In this document: piece after piece, positions 23,117-34,409 of the stretch
Position numbering within the stretch: position 1 is the first letter of the stretch
Layout of the letters: each line of letters opens with the position of its first letter
From: Paraphaeosphaeria minitans
Lineage: Eukaryota; Ascomycota; Dothideomycetes; Pleosporales; Didymosphaeriaceae
DNA: 64,000 nt
Assembly: GCA_015832175.1 (NCBI GenBank)
Contig: WJXW01000004.1
Coordinates: forward strand, 3,844,001 to 3,908,000
Direction of reading: 5' to 3'
Translations under genes and position numbers: made by a program
The notes under the pieces: model-generated
Databases searched by the model: none
Told to the model about the DNA's origin: nothing
The model's input: the letters and a program-made list of their open reading frames with translations, nothing else

Positions 23117-24025
23117 GGAAGCTGGCGCCGTCCACTTGCGGTGGACTCATTTTCGGAAGATGTTAGGGAGGAAGCAGCACGTGAGAATATTGGTCGCCTG
23201 GGGCGCGGTGGGGACGGTGAATCATTTTGCGGGGAGTCATTGCTTTCGGATGCAGACTCCAAAAACTAGGTAGAGGGGTGAACTGTGATTGGCCTTGGCG
23301 ATGACGCCATCTCCATCGCCTTCCCATTGGCCCAGCTCTCTACCCTGCAACAGCAACACTCCGCTTACACAGTAGACTACTACCTATGTTGGTACCTACA
23401 TCTCCGACATGCAATTCGATACCCAAACGTCCTATCTGCTCCTAGCCAAAGGGGCAACGTCCCGGCTACCCTACTGTCATACCTTGGACAAGCCGAGAAA
23501 GCCTGTCAACCTGCAAACCCGAGGCTGGTGCATTTCTAAAACTCCTCCCTAGTCTGCTGTCTGCCTACCTACCTACCCAATCAATCATCGAGACTGTGCA
23601 TTGCGGACAGCACAAGGCCTGGCACCGTGTTGCACCACATCGATGCTCATGGTCATGCTCTTGTGCATGTACATGTGTCAGATAGCGACGTATTCGTGTT
23701 CGGATGCAACATTTCACCTGTAGCCCCCAATCCCAACTTTTCTGCGCCTCCACATCTTCCTCCCACTAGGTAACATGTTGCACGAGCTTGTCCACTAGAC
23801 AGGCAAACAATCTTGCTCACCGCAAGGCTACGACTCCAGCTGACCATGTTAGATCATTATCGAATTGCTTTTCGCAAACTCAAACTGACTCCCGAATCAA
23901 GTTGCCAAATCGCCCAAGCCGTCTTGTGCCAAGTTCGGCATGCGTCAACGTCCAATATATAGACGGGAAGATCGTGTCGAGATCCGAGTTTTCACACCGT
24001 TTTGCTGTCCCCGAATGCTTTAGGG
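23117..24025. other. Divergent intergenic region
   Basis: Shared upstream region of MET2 and the gene at 24026. It contains TACCTA words (23386-23401, 23561-23578) and no supported coding sequence. Confidence 0.7.
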
Positions 24026-25180
24026 ATGGCTGCCTGCGGAGGTATTCGACTTCGTGACTTCGAAGGACTAAATCACCAGGTTACCTGCTCTGAACGAGTC
24101 TCACCCATCGTCTCAACTTGCCTCAGTCCGAGCCTTCAGTCTCAGGGTTATCGTAATGTTGGGGCGTTGCCTCACAGCTCTGGTACAATCCGATTCCGAA
24201 CTGAAAAGCTCTCTGGATACGACAATCTTGGAATCAACCGTCGCCATCTGGACTTTGAGAAATTTAATACGGACGATGAAGCTGCGAACTCTGCACAGAT
24301 TCCAGATGTACATGCGCAAGCCAACAATGCATCATCATCATCTGCGTTACAACAGCTAAACACCTTTAAATATCAAGGCTGCGATATGCCCAAGGACACG
24401 GTTCCAAAGAAGACGATTACCCTCCCATTACCTCCTGCTTCGGAAGGTTCGCTGCACATGTCTGCGGAGTCACTGGTCGACCGACTCAGCTTCGACATAA
24501 ATACAGAAGACAATGATTTTGGAAAGTCGTGTGTCGAAGACTGCGATTGCGAGAAGAACCTAGAATATGAATACGGTCTGATGCCCGGTCTGGTTTGTGA
24601 CAACGGCCCTGTACCCGTGCACCTGCATCCTGTACCCGGAAGCGAGCTGGAGCCAGACTTCGAATTGTACATAGGTTCTGACACGATAATACCACCCCAT
24701 CCCGACACAGTAGTATCATCAAGTTCAAAAACAGGAGCCACAACGACGAAAAGAACATGCCACAGAAGAGCGAATCGATCCGACCCCGAATATTCTCGCG
24801 ACCGCCGCCTCCGTAATGTCAAAGCAAGAGCCCAATACATGCGAGATCGTAGCTTTCGTAGCACTTCAATGAGCATCAAGGCACCTACCGCGTTGAGGGC
24901 CAGGAACGGTCCATTCTTCGCCCCTGAAGAAGTCAGACCAAAGCGGAAGCATTGCGCATTCGTGCAAGAGCAGGAGTGGAGGTGCCTCTTCGAGGATCGC
25001 GTGGGGACGCCACACCTAAGCGAGTTGCAGCCTGGCGACAACGTGAATGCCCAGCTTAATGTAGACGAACTTATCGTGGGAGGTGAGGTCGCGGGTTTGA
25101 GCATGGTGGACGGGGCCACGAAAGGACTTTCTACATTCGCGATTGCAGGCGTTCCTAACAAGAAGCTGGGTCTGGATTGA
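24026..25180 (+). CDS. Hypothetical basic/low-complexity protein
   Basis: Single frame of 384 residues from the ATG at 24026 (GGGATGGCT context); the frame extends a little further upstream only with non-ATG codons. I do not recognise it. The first 200 residues are polar and probably disordered. A central segment has clustered Cys (CVEDCDCEKN, about residues 170-180). Residues about 240-310 are Arg-rich (HRRANRSDPEYSRDRRLRNV, then RAQYMRDRSFRSTS), followed by RPKRKHCAFVQEQEWRCLF. The basic stretch could bind nucleic acid or act as a nuclear signal; that is a guess. No domain, signal peptide or membrane segment is visible. The frame is long for its composition, which supports a real gene. Confidence 0.6.
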   Translation: MAACGGIRLRDFEGLNHQVTCSERVSPIVSTCLSPSLQSQGYRNVGALPHSSGTIRFRTEKLSGYDNLGINRRHLDFEKFNTDDEAANSAQIPDVHAQANNASSSSALQQLNTFKYQGCDMPKDTVPKKTITLPLPPASEGSLHMSAESLVDRLSFDINTEDNDFGKSCVEDCDCEKNLEYEYGLMPGLVCDNGPVPVHLHPVPGSELEPDFELYIGSDTIIPPHPDTVVSSSSKTGATTTKRTCHRRANRSDPEYSRDRRLRNVKARAQYMRDRSFRSTSMSIKAPTALRARNGPFFAPEEVRPKRKHCAFVQEQEWRCLFEDRVGTPHLSELQPGDNVNAQLNVDELIVGGEVAGLSMVDGATKGLSTFAIAGVPNKKLGLD

Positions 25181-26205
25181 CTAATGTGGTCGGGAAAGAG
25201 TCGGCATCTGCGTGAGCAATTTCCGAGAAGACTCGCATTTTGGGACCGGGACTTTTGTATTTATAGGCTTTACGTGTGTATATCTCACTCCGTGTGCGGT
25301 TGTCATAACACTATAGACCTCTTGCATTTTGTTGTATCTCAGATCCTCCGTGCCATGCCAACGTTTGTACGGAAAAGGAACCTTTCCATCTGAATCCATG
25401 ATTCTTTGCTTTTTACATTAGGCCCAGATCGTCCCACTATTCTCCACACGCTCAACACACACACACCCCCCACGCACGTGGGTCCATCCGCTACCAACAT
25501 TGGCGAACATCCCAACACCCTTTCGCCACACATGCCTCGCACAGCGACTGTCGACACATCGCAGCCACCAAGTATGTAATCCCAACTAACACGTATCAGT
25601 TACCAGCGCAACGCACGACTTATGCCCGTGCAGCTGCGCGTCACTGTCGCGTGCTGCGGCCGGTCAGACAGACCGATCGAGGCTGAATGAGGCACTGGGC
25701 CAAGTGAGTGTCGACCGTTCGGGTGGGCCTGTCGGACGGCCCGTTGAGTGACCCCAGGTGACCAACGTCTTTACTGGGACTAGGCTGAACTGGTGGACTA
25801 CCCGGTGCCATGGATTGGGCAATTTTGTGGGTAAGAAATGGATTTCGAGGAAGAATAAATAAGGAAGGACCCCCTAGGCTGAGCAAGCAGAACATGAAGA
25901 GTATTTCCTGACGGTATGTCACGCATCGACGTTCAGGGATCTACGCCACTCTCCCCCAAAACTTTAAAAGTCACCAACTACAAGACACCCAAAACACCAG
26001 GCTTTGTGCGACGAGGAAGCAACGAGGGTTACAACTGTTGCCTGGACAGTGACCCGGCACTTCACGAAGGCCTACATTCAAGCGCAACGCCACGAACCCC
26101 CAAAGTCAAAAGAAGCGCGGACGCCTACCGAACACGCTTACCACACTATTTTAAACTCCGACATACGTACCCGTCGGATCAGTCGCACTCTTCACAACCT
26201 TACAC
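25181..26205. other. Intergenic, nothing recognised
   Basis: Spacer between two plus-strand genes. Short frames on both strands lack protein-like features. Confidence 0.65.
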
Positions 26206-26547
26206 ATGCAACTCAGAATCCCAACATCCACGATGTTCTTCCTTCGACGTTTAGTCTCTACCACAAAACTCCCAATTCGCACCTCTACATCGCCCGTTCT
26301 ATCGCCCGGAATGCTGGACATGGGATCCTACGCCTATCTCTGGCGCATCAAAGACCAGTTCCTTGGCGCCCCTTTCCCAGAATGCTACGCGGGGCCTGAA
26401 TTCTTCACGCTCGGCGCCGGCGAGCAGAGACGCAGGCTGGAATTGTGCGAGAAGAGAAGAAGGGACGAATATTGGTATCTTTGGAGAGCGTGGTGGAGGA
26501 ATTTCAAATGGGATGTCTTGGTTTTTCTCGGGCTGAGGCCGTACTGA
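26206..26547 (+). CDS. Small protein with mitochondrial-type presequence
   Basis: ATG-initiated frame of 113 residues; a second ATG at 26233 would give 104. From the second Met the N-terminus reads MFFLRRLVSTTKLPIRTSTS: no acidic residues, several Arg and hydroxyl residues, as expected for an import presequence. The remainder is rich in aromatic and basic residues (YLWRIKDQFLGAPFPE, RRRLELCEKRRRDEYWYLWR, WWRNFKWDVLVFLGLRPY) and ends in a short hydrophobic stretch. I cannot assign a family. The size and composition resemble small accessory subunits or assembly proteins of mitochondrial complexes, but this is inference only. Confidence 0.55.
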   Translation: MQLRIPTSTMFFLRRLVSTTKLPIRTSTSPVLSPGMLDMGSYAYLWRIKDQFLGAPFPECYAGPEFFTLGAGEQRRRLELCEKRRRDEYWYLWRAWWRNFKWDVLVFLGLRPY

Positions 26548-26574
26548 GATCTTGAGGGAGGGCTCGATGTACAA

Positions 26575-26599
26575 TGGGATTGGGATTGGGATTGGGATT
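26575..26599 (+). repeat. (TGGGAT)n microsatellite
   Basis: About four copies of a hexanucleotide just after the 26206-26547 gene, probably in its 3' UTR. Confidence 0.9.
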
Positions 26600-28119
26600 A
26601 AGATTATTGACATTGTGTGGGCTCTTGGCGCTGGGTTGGGGTTTGGACGATACCAATTTGCGCCTTTGCACGGCTTTTTGCTCACGGCGATATGGAAGGG
26701 CTATTATTTCGCGACGGAAGGATCTTGTGTTCTAGTTTCAGATTATGCTTTACGTGTGTTCATTGAGATACGACAGCACATGTGTGTATTAAATCACAAT
26801 CATCTTCCGCAAACATACATCTACATTCTGCCATGTGTAAGTAGGTAAACCTTCACCCCCGCATCCAACACCACCCTCGCCACAACGTGAATTGTACTCT
26901 TGGCGCGGCTATAGGACTTACCCAGAATGCGGCTAAGCTTGGCCCAACGTGGGGAAGAAACTTCAACGAAAAACCCGTTCTTGCTTGCAAGCATCTGTAC
27001 CCTAGCAAAGACCTGGACTTTGGCGTGGGAGGTGCCCACACTGTTCAAATCAAATTAGGCGCCAGTAAAATCATTGTCCTTCCTCACGCTCGATCACCCA
27101 ATGGCCAGACGCCGCTCCACGATTGCCACCGCAAAAACTTCTCCCACATGTGGTGTGAAAGTCAACATTACCATCTTCGGTCCTACATCTGTCAAGTCAG
27201 GCTAGGCTTCTGCTTCGCAGAATCACCATTTATAATCCACCATCAGAAAGCGCCACGAATGTACCAACGCTTGAGCACTTGCAAATGACGGAGTCGGCCA
27301 AAATTTGTTAGTACTTGTGGAGTTGAACTGAGGATACTGCTTAGGGTGATCAAGTGTATTGTCACTGAACAGGAGAAGCCTGCTCAGTAGTGTGTCTTAT
27401 ATAGACCTAGTTTACATAAGGAAGTAGTAAGCTGAGTGAGAAGCTCGTAGTAGTCAGGTGATCACCTCTCAGGTGATTGCCCTGTTCGTGTTGTAGGGCC
27501 CATGGCCCTACCCGTATCCCATACGCGCCACAGTACTGAATACCGTTCACGCTGCGGATGATCTAGAGTGACAACATTGCCACTATAACTCCATTAAAAC
27601 AATTCCCTCATTACAGGTGCCAGTATGCAACAATTCACCAGTATCACGGAAAACTGAAACTGAAACAACCCACTGCATCGGCTTTACTCCGAGACCTTCT
27701 CCGCATAAAACTTGTTGAAGTCGGATTCATCACATCTACGGAACACGAATTGAGCTTAGCTACTTCATCGTAGCTGGGCCACTCTGCCTTGTTTATCCAT
27801 ACAGCGGGCATCATCAACTTCCGGATAGCTATTGCATTACGGCAATCAGAATGCAGGCAGCGTATCTTTGATGATCCCTAGTGGCTCGTGTCCTAGCCAA
27901 AGGTAGAGTAACAACGTGACATGCGATGCCAACGTGTCGGCTAGGTCTATTATAGGACACGTTCACTTTGGTCGCAGACTGCGACACGACGGGGTCCGGT
28001 GATCGAGCATTGTCTTAATCTTGACAGAATCAGGACTGACATTTCCGGGCTCTATAGGCGTATTAATATTTGGTGCTAGAGCTGCACGCAGCTCGGACTG
28101 GATCGTCTTATGGATACGT

Positions 28120-28638
28120 CTAGGATGCGCTGATGTCCCTCCTTCTTGTGCTTTTCTCTAGGGTGAAAACAGCCACTTGACCAAGACATGTGCAATGTCC
28201 GTGCTTCGGGGTTGTTTGTTGGGATTGAAGCGACATAGAAACTCGACTAGGGCGGGCGCGGTTGTGCCAAAGAACTAATGTCGAGTCCGTGAATAAGCGT
28301 CCAGGCCTTGTGCAACGGGATTTAGATATACGGAGGCTGAATAATATGGGCACATGTTTGAACTTGATCATTACCAAATCTAAATATTTATAGGGTTGCA
28401 AGTCAAGCAAGAGGAGTGTATCTCGATATACAAGACTTGCTGTAGCCACAGTATGAAGGAACCTAGGCGGCGCGCACGAATGTTTAGCTCTCGCCTTTAC
28501 AATGATCGCTTCCACGTCCTCAGGCTTGCCTGCGAACAGGTCAAGGTACAATTTATGACCAAAGATGCCTGATACCAGCTGGCCGAGTGGTAGATGTTCC
28601 GAGCAAGAAGCTCTTTGTGTGTGCGAGTCCATTTGCAT
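28120..28638 (-). CDS. Doubtful open frame, 172 codons
   Basis: ATG-initiated minus-strand frame in DNA of moderate GC content, longer than most chance frames nearby. The first half has a mildly protein-like pattern (FGHKLYLDLFAGKPEDVEAI, then TASLVYRDTLLLLDLQPYKY); the second half is basic and irregular. I recognise no domain and see no promoter signal. It could be a decayed exon or chance. Kept only so that it can be tested against expression or homologues. Confidence 0.22.
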   Translation of the reverse strand: MQMDSHTQRASCSEHLPLGQLVSGIFGHKLYLDLFAGKPEDVEAIIVKARAKHSCAPPRFLHTVATASLVYRDTLLLLDLQPYKYLDLVMIKFKHVPILFSLRISKSRCTRPGRLFTDSTLVLWHNRARPSRVSMSLQSQQTTPKHGHCTCLGQVAVFTLEKSTRRRDISAS

Positions 28639-29544
28639 TGGGTGTGGGGATGCTGTGTACTTTTACTGTCAAGCTGAACTTCAAGCCAGATTGGGCGTGC
28701 AGCGGATTGGCAGAAAGAGGGTCTACTTAGCCTTCTTAGGTATCTACCTAATTAGGTCAGAAGCTTAGCTGAGCGGGAGAAGTATATAGTAGGATCGTAA
28801 TGCTCCTTCTTCCCTTTCCCGTTGCGACATTCAAGCCATTGCGTTCTCTTCATGCTAAGTTTCTCCGCATAGGTACCGATCCGCTGTTGGGAATTGACAT
28901 CATTTCGCAGCTCTTCTGCACTCCACAACTGCACATGCAGGGTATCTCCAGGATTGATGCGGGCACGCGGAGCATAGAGGTCCGTTCACCGCATCTCTGC
29001 ACGCAGCTGCACGAGGGAATAGCCCGAGGTTTTAATGTCGACGTGCATGTAAATACTCCTTGCTTTTCAAACTTTCGCAAAGCGTAGTGTGTTGGTTGAG
29101 ATGTCACATGGAGTAGCAGTGTGTTTCGGACTGGGACCAAGTAGCTGTTCACAGTAGATGCATGAGCTTTGTTTGAAGACGTGCAGACAATTACGAAGAG
29201 TGCAATTGAAATACCATACGGTTTTGTTAGCTGCGTCGAGGCTGCTGGTTGAGAACAAGTAAATCCTCTTCGCAAATGGGTATCTCAGGAATACAGCAGT
29301 ATTAGCCGGAAAGCCTTTTTGCTTTCATGCATCAGAAGCCGCCTAATAAGGTCCACGAGATCAACAGACTCGTGAACAAAGCCACTGTGCTAGGGCAGGT
29401 ATCAAAAAAATGACTTCGCAGAACTGAATACAAGGCCATTACAAGGAAGCCTTTACCAAGACGCCTCTCACCCAAGTACCCAGACTCAGGTTCGGGACTA
29501 TCCGATACAGCCCCGCATTATCTTACGCATTGTATATACCCGCA

Positions 29545-30827
29545 TCAAACAGGAAGCTTCAACGCGAGATTGTACGCGCCGGGAGAATAGATCTGGTCGT
29601 CGCTGCCATGGCCACTCCACTCGCTGTCGCCCTTGCTTGTTTTCATGGCTACCTGTGGATTGGTCAGGTCGACGGTGCCCATGTCCAAGCTCTCAAAATT
29701 CTTCAACTCCTCACTCGCGCTGTTGCCGAAATCTTTGCCCCCGCTTCGTCCGCTGCTGTGGTACTTGTACGTGCCGGCTGAGAGCGAGGCCTGGCTAGCG
29801 GCACGGCGGCGAATCAGAATAATTCTGAGCGAGGGGATCGATGCGCACCAGATACCAATGTTGACTTCGATAATCGACCAAAGGTTAATGGGGACCGAGT
29901 CGTAAAAGGGGTCGGTCGACTCTGTATAGATGCGGATCGCGTGCAGGCGTACGATGGAGGCAATCGTCGAGAATACACCGAGACCAAAGGCAAAGACGAG
30001 ATCGAACTTTTCGCGATTGGGCCGTCGGATCTTGAGCAGTGTTCTTATTGGTAGGACGACGATCCATATATCAGTGATTATGTTTATTGAGCTCGTAGCT
30101 TCACGGGTTAGCGAAGACTGCGTGAAGATAAATACAGTGCGTAACGTACTGTAGAACAGTGCAGTAGTGTTTACACAGGTTCCCAATGAAATTTCTGTGA
30201 AGTTCCACATCTGACGGAGGGAAATGCATTGGGCCAGGCAGACGATCACGCAAATTACGCAAAAGGTGGCGAGGGAGTAGATGGTGCCCTTGACCAGACG
30301 AGCGAAATATTTGTCCGGAGCTAGCGCTCTTGTCAGTGACGGGTTTTGAGAATATTCGATCTCAAAATACCTATGCGCAAGTAGCAAAAGCAGATGGAAA
30401 TCTTGACACAAGCGATAAGGAGATAGTAGAGGATCTGGATTGCCAGTGTCGTTTGAATAAGGGTCGTCCTCTGGTTGAGGATCAAGACCTTGCCGCTATA
30501 GCCCATTCCGTTGTCTCGCATAACCCAAATGCATACTAGATATCCAAGCGTAAAGATCTGAAAGGTCAGCCATTCGTTATGATGAGGTTAGTAGAACTTA
30601 CAAAAGCACCAATCATGAAGGCATCATCTTTACCAAAGTTTCGCAGTATTCGTGAGCGAGCATAGGTGCGGAGAGCAACGACGAGGACTATGTGAAGTTA
30701 GCTAAGTTTAATCAATAGTCAATCAGTGCAGTGACTTACACGACGTGATGGTGAAAGCCGTCGCAACACCTGTGCAAGTGTCCGGTTGGGCCTGCCCTCG
30801 CCCGCTCGGCAGCACCATGTTGAACAT
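29545..30827 (-). CDS. Rhodopsin-domain fungal integral membrane protein, five exons
   Basis: Seven-helix membrane protein of the fungal rhodopsin-domain (Pth11/SAT5-like) superfamily, found at the plasma membrane or inner membranes; members may act as receptors but most are uncharacterised. Exons: 30827-30740, 30687-30602, 30557-30371, 30320-30150, 30098-29545; introns of 52, 44, 50 and 51 nt. The spliced frame gives 361 residues. Family marks are ALRTYARSRI after helix 1, the region GKDDAFMIGAF, the loop Cys in GTCVNTT, and NIITDIWIVVLPIRTLLKI, which becomes continuous with CVNTTALFYT only after removing the last intron. That 51-nt intron has no stop and keeps frame. The C-terminal tail of about 90 residues is Ser/Gly-rich and cytosolic-looking. 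There is no Lys in an obvious retinal site and no CFEM domain. Confidence 0.9.
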
Positions 30828-33800
30828 ATCTTATGAAAATGGTGTAATCAATAGCAAGAGTCGTGATACCAGTTGACGGAGACCGGCGAGAATTATAGGC
30901 TTTCAAGTTTGCAGATCACAGGGTCTTGAGAACGAACTCAAACTTTAATTGACATGCTTTTGCGGATCATTCATGAGACATTGACAGGATTTATTTTGCC
31001 TCTGATTACTCATGGATGAAGCCTGGCGTCTGTTGGCTTATGAGCAGCCTGGTCCCTCGCAAAACAGCCAGCAGAAACGCATGCCGTCCACTCGTATGAG
31101 CTGCTTGCGCTGCATGAAGCGAAAGTTTGCTACAAACGACCAGACCGACTGTATATGGCGTATCGGCGATCAGTCCCAGAAGGCGTTTAGTCAGGGCTAC
31201 GGGGGCACGGTAGATGCGGGTGATGGCGTGTTTAGAACAGGGGCATGCTGCAGGAGCTTAGTTCTCTTAAGCTCCACACATTTTAGCATATTGGGTTGGT
31301 ACGCCGTCCTCGACGTCGAAAGTGATGCCGATCGAGGGTTGCAGCGTTTGGGTCGTTCGTGAATGCCCAGGGTGGCTTGGTCTGGGGTTGAGCTACCGTA
31401 CGGTTCGGTTAAAGATGAGGCAGGCTAAACACTGCGAAGTGTCTTGCGACAACTCCGCATGAAGCCATGAAAATAAACAGACCCAGTCACCATGAGATCC
31501 TGGGCGGCCTGACACTCTGGTAAGGTACCACGAGTGTCATTTGGTCGAGACCGGCCTGTTAACTTCCGCAACTTTTCGCACTACAGATGTTAGCGGGCGT
31601 ATCACACCTTTATTATAGCATCTAATTGTGTTTTGTTCGATAGCTCTTGTCATGAGATATTACCAAATGTTTCCAGTACCAAAGAGTACGGAGCGCAACG
31701 TGTTCAACATGGCGACAGACGACGCGAGGGCCCCACAAGCGCAAAGCTCGGCTTATTGTCTATAAGCAGTGGCGCATAGATAGAATGGAGGAACAAAGTT
31801 TCGCTACATCTCGAATGTCGTCAGATGGCGGTCGCAGTACTATGTTTGAGGAAGGTGGATTGTACTGCGGGGATTGGGGCGGAAGACAGCAGATCGCCGC
31901 TTGCTGTTTCCCGAAGCATCTTGCTAAAACATTTGACAGCACCTGTCTTATTCCCCATCTGCATTCTGCAGGTATTTCTTCCGGCACAAAGTGAGGCAAT
32001 GGTACGCGTTGAGCAAGCGAATGGGGTACGGTAGGTAATCCGGTTCATGGTTCAGCTACGATAGGTATCTATAGCTTGAGAAAGATACGAACAACTGTCC
32101 AGACAGCTAGGTAGGTACCCGCTGTACCAAGGTTCCTGGGGGAATGTTTCCTCTCCACCACTTACCTACTTACTAGGGCGCTTTTATACCTTGCTGAGGG
32201 GCTGTCCGCGAGTCAGCGGCAAAGCCAAACATGTGTTGCGCAAGATCACCTGAAACTTGAATTATGGCAGCTCCACCCCCATCGCCACGCACTCCGGCTT
32301 ACTATTGACAGGCATCGTTTGCATTGACCGCATAGTTTTCCGGCGATCCATGCATAAGCCATCGATCCGTGCTTTACGAAACTCGGCTGGAGAAGCAGAC
32401 TGAAATAGCAAGGGTCATTGTCGAGTCCCCATTGTGAGTTTGTAGGCACAGACTAGTGTATTAGAGCTTTTAGAAGACGTACTTGCGAACTGATGACGGC
32501 TGAACGCATCGAAATGGCACCAAGCAACCTGGGGACTCCTTGTGGTGCTCAGCCTGTCGCACTGGTTGACGATAGCGATGACCCATTTCCTACAAAGCGG
32601 TTCGGTATTGAAGCGAGTGTTTTGAGTATCACTCCGACTGGGGATTGGATGTTTCATTAGATTGAGACCACTTGAGAACACGAAGCTGGTCTCGAGAGTA
32701 ATGCACAATCCAGTAACAACGGAGATGAACGCAGGCTTGGCATCCCAACAGGAGATGCGCATTCCACCGGCTGGAATGCTGCTACTATAACCTGAGAGTA
32801 TCTCTGAGAGTCATGGAGGATACTTTGAGTTTTCTGACACCGACTAATCACGAAGTGTATTCCGTAAAAGGGTGGACAAATGAGAGAAAGATACTACAGG
32901 GCAAAGCGATCCAGCTGCGCCTTCAGACTTCATCGATTCCGTCCCAGGAACTATCTGCTGACGCGAGCATCGATTCCGCACAGGTTGCCGTGCATCATAT
33001 TTCGAAGCCTGTGCAGAGGAAATTGTTTAAACTTCACCCCACGTGCCCTCCATCATCCTACCACACTGTATGTACAGTCACTCTAAAAGCGCATTCAAGC
33101 CTTCACCGTCTAGACTGTTCACTTCGACCAACGTATCACGGACGTCGTCTTGACAAACGCTACAAAGGCGCAATCGTTCCTTGCAGTTTTGCACGTCTGC
33201 TCGTCCAGTCCCTCGAACCGCTTGGCCACAAACTGGCCTATTTTTACCGCAACTATAGCTAGCAATGGTAAGACTCAAGTCTATAATTCCCACGCACGCA
33301 TTGAGTAGCCAGCCAGACTCGTTTCAACCGATCAAGCCCACCAAGTAGACGCATCACGAGTCGCAACTTTCCACACAGCAACCTCCCCGCGCAGTGACAC
33401 TCAAACAACGTGCTCCACGGGAAGCTACCCTACCCCCCACAATCTCGAGCATCTGTGCACCAATTCTGTCCCCCCTTTCGGCTCCGTGATTGCTAAGACC
33501 CATCAGAAACCACTGTACACAATGTTAGCCCCATCCCAAGCCATTCGCCCGCCACCATTCTCGCGCCCACATTTCACCTCGTTTTACCACTGCACAATCC
33601 ACCCAGACCCCCTCACCGAAAGAATTGAAAATTCTCGCTTATCAACTGTCCGGCATGTGGACCCCCGCCACCCAGATACATGTGAAAGGGTACCATTACG
33701 CCCGACATCTGCCCGAGCTACCCGCCGCTACTCGCCCGCCGGTTCCCCCAACCTACCTTAACAGGCAACTTCGCCCAACCCGTCGAAAAGAGACATCTTG

Positions 33801-34409
33801 TGACACCGGCAGGGTGCGTGGTGATTGGTCTCGCGTACAGAGACTGTGGGGTCAACCAAGATGCGCTGTGAGGGTGCAAAGGGCTGGGATTAGCTAGCAC
33901 GGTGTGCGGACGGTGACAGGTTCCATGGCTGTGGGGGAGTGTAGGTAGATAATTCTGATAACTTATTTCTATCAATGGGACACTCGCTAAGGATGGGTAT
34001 TTAGAGATGCTGGAATAGCAGCTTCGCTCATAAGTGCTCGTCATGCTTAACTGTCCCACCAGGAACCTCTGCAACTACGATTTGCCACCTCCCGTCTCTT
34101 CATGCAGCCTCAAATCCTATGCATATTAACGTGTGGCGAGCGCAGTGCTGGTTCTTGCGTCGCTGGCTCTGGTGGTGAGTCGTGGTGGGCCATCCAAAGG
34201 CCATGAGGGTTAGGCTGTCGGGATCACGATGGGGAGCCTTTATCGACCTTCTAAACCTTCTTGTTCCAGCCGCGAGTAAACTCTCCTTTGTTGATGACTG
34301 CATAGTCTCAACACATTTCGTTCCCGCGGTTAAGATGACAGTAGCGTTGACGGTTCCATTCCTTGCTCCGTTTGAGGTATAACATAATATTCGTCTCCGT
34401 CCAGTCCTC
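30828..34409. other. Intergenic, nothing firm
   Basis: A 3.6-kb stretch with many overlapping short frames, none convincing. A plus-strand ATG frame at 31012-31362 contains CLRCMKRKF, reminiscent of the start of a Zn2Cys6 domain but without its remaining Cys. A minus-strand frame near 33078-33290 has Cys-containing protein-like content without an ATG. TAGGTA/TACCTA words occur near 32033 and 32109-32118. Confidence 0.55.

Larger units (their letters stand above)
26548..29544. other. Intergenic, with a palindrome and a hairpin
   Basis: Three kilobases without a firm gene. It holds a (TGGGAT)n run at about 26575-26599, the perfect 12-nt palindrome AGGTGATCACCT at 27456-27467, and a GTAGGGCC/GGCCCTAC inverted repeat with a 3-nt loop at about 27494-27512. 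A minus-strand ATG frame at 28120-28638 (172 codons) is listed separately with low confidence. Confidence 0.55.

Noticed and set aside
26575..26599. Interstitial telomere-like repeat (TGGGAT)n
   Set aside because: The unit is not the fungal TTAGGG repeat and only four copies exist.
31012..31362. Possible Zn2Cys6 transcription factor start (CLRCMKRKF)
   Set aside because: Only two of the six expected Cys have correct spacing, and the rest of the frame has no domain.
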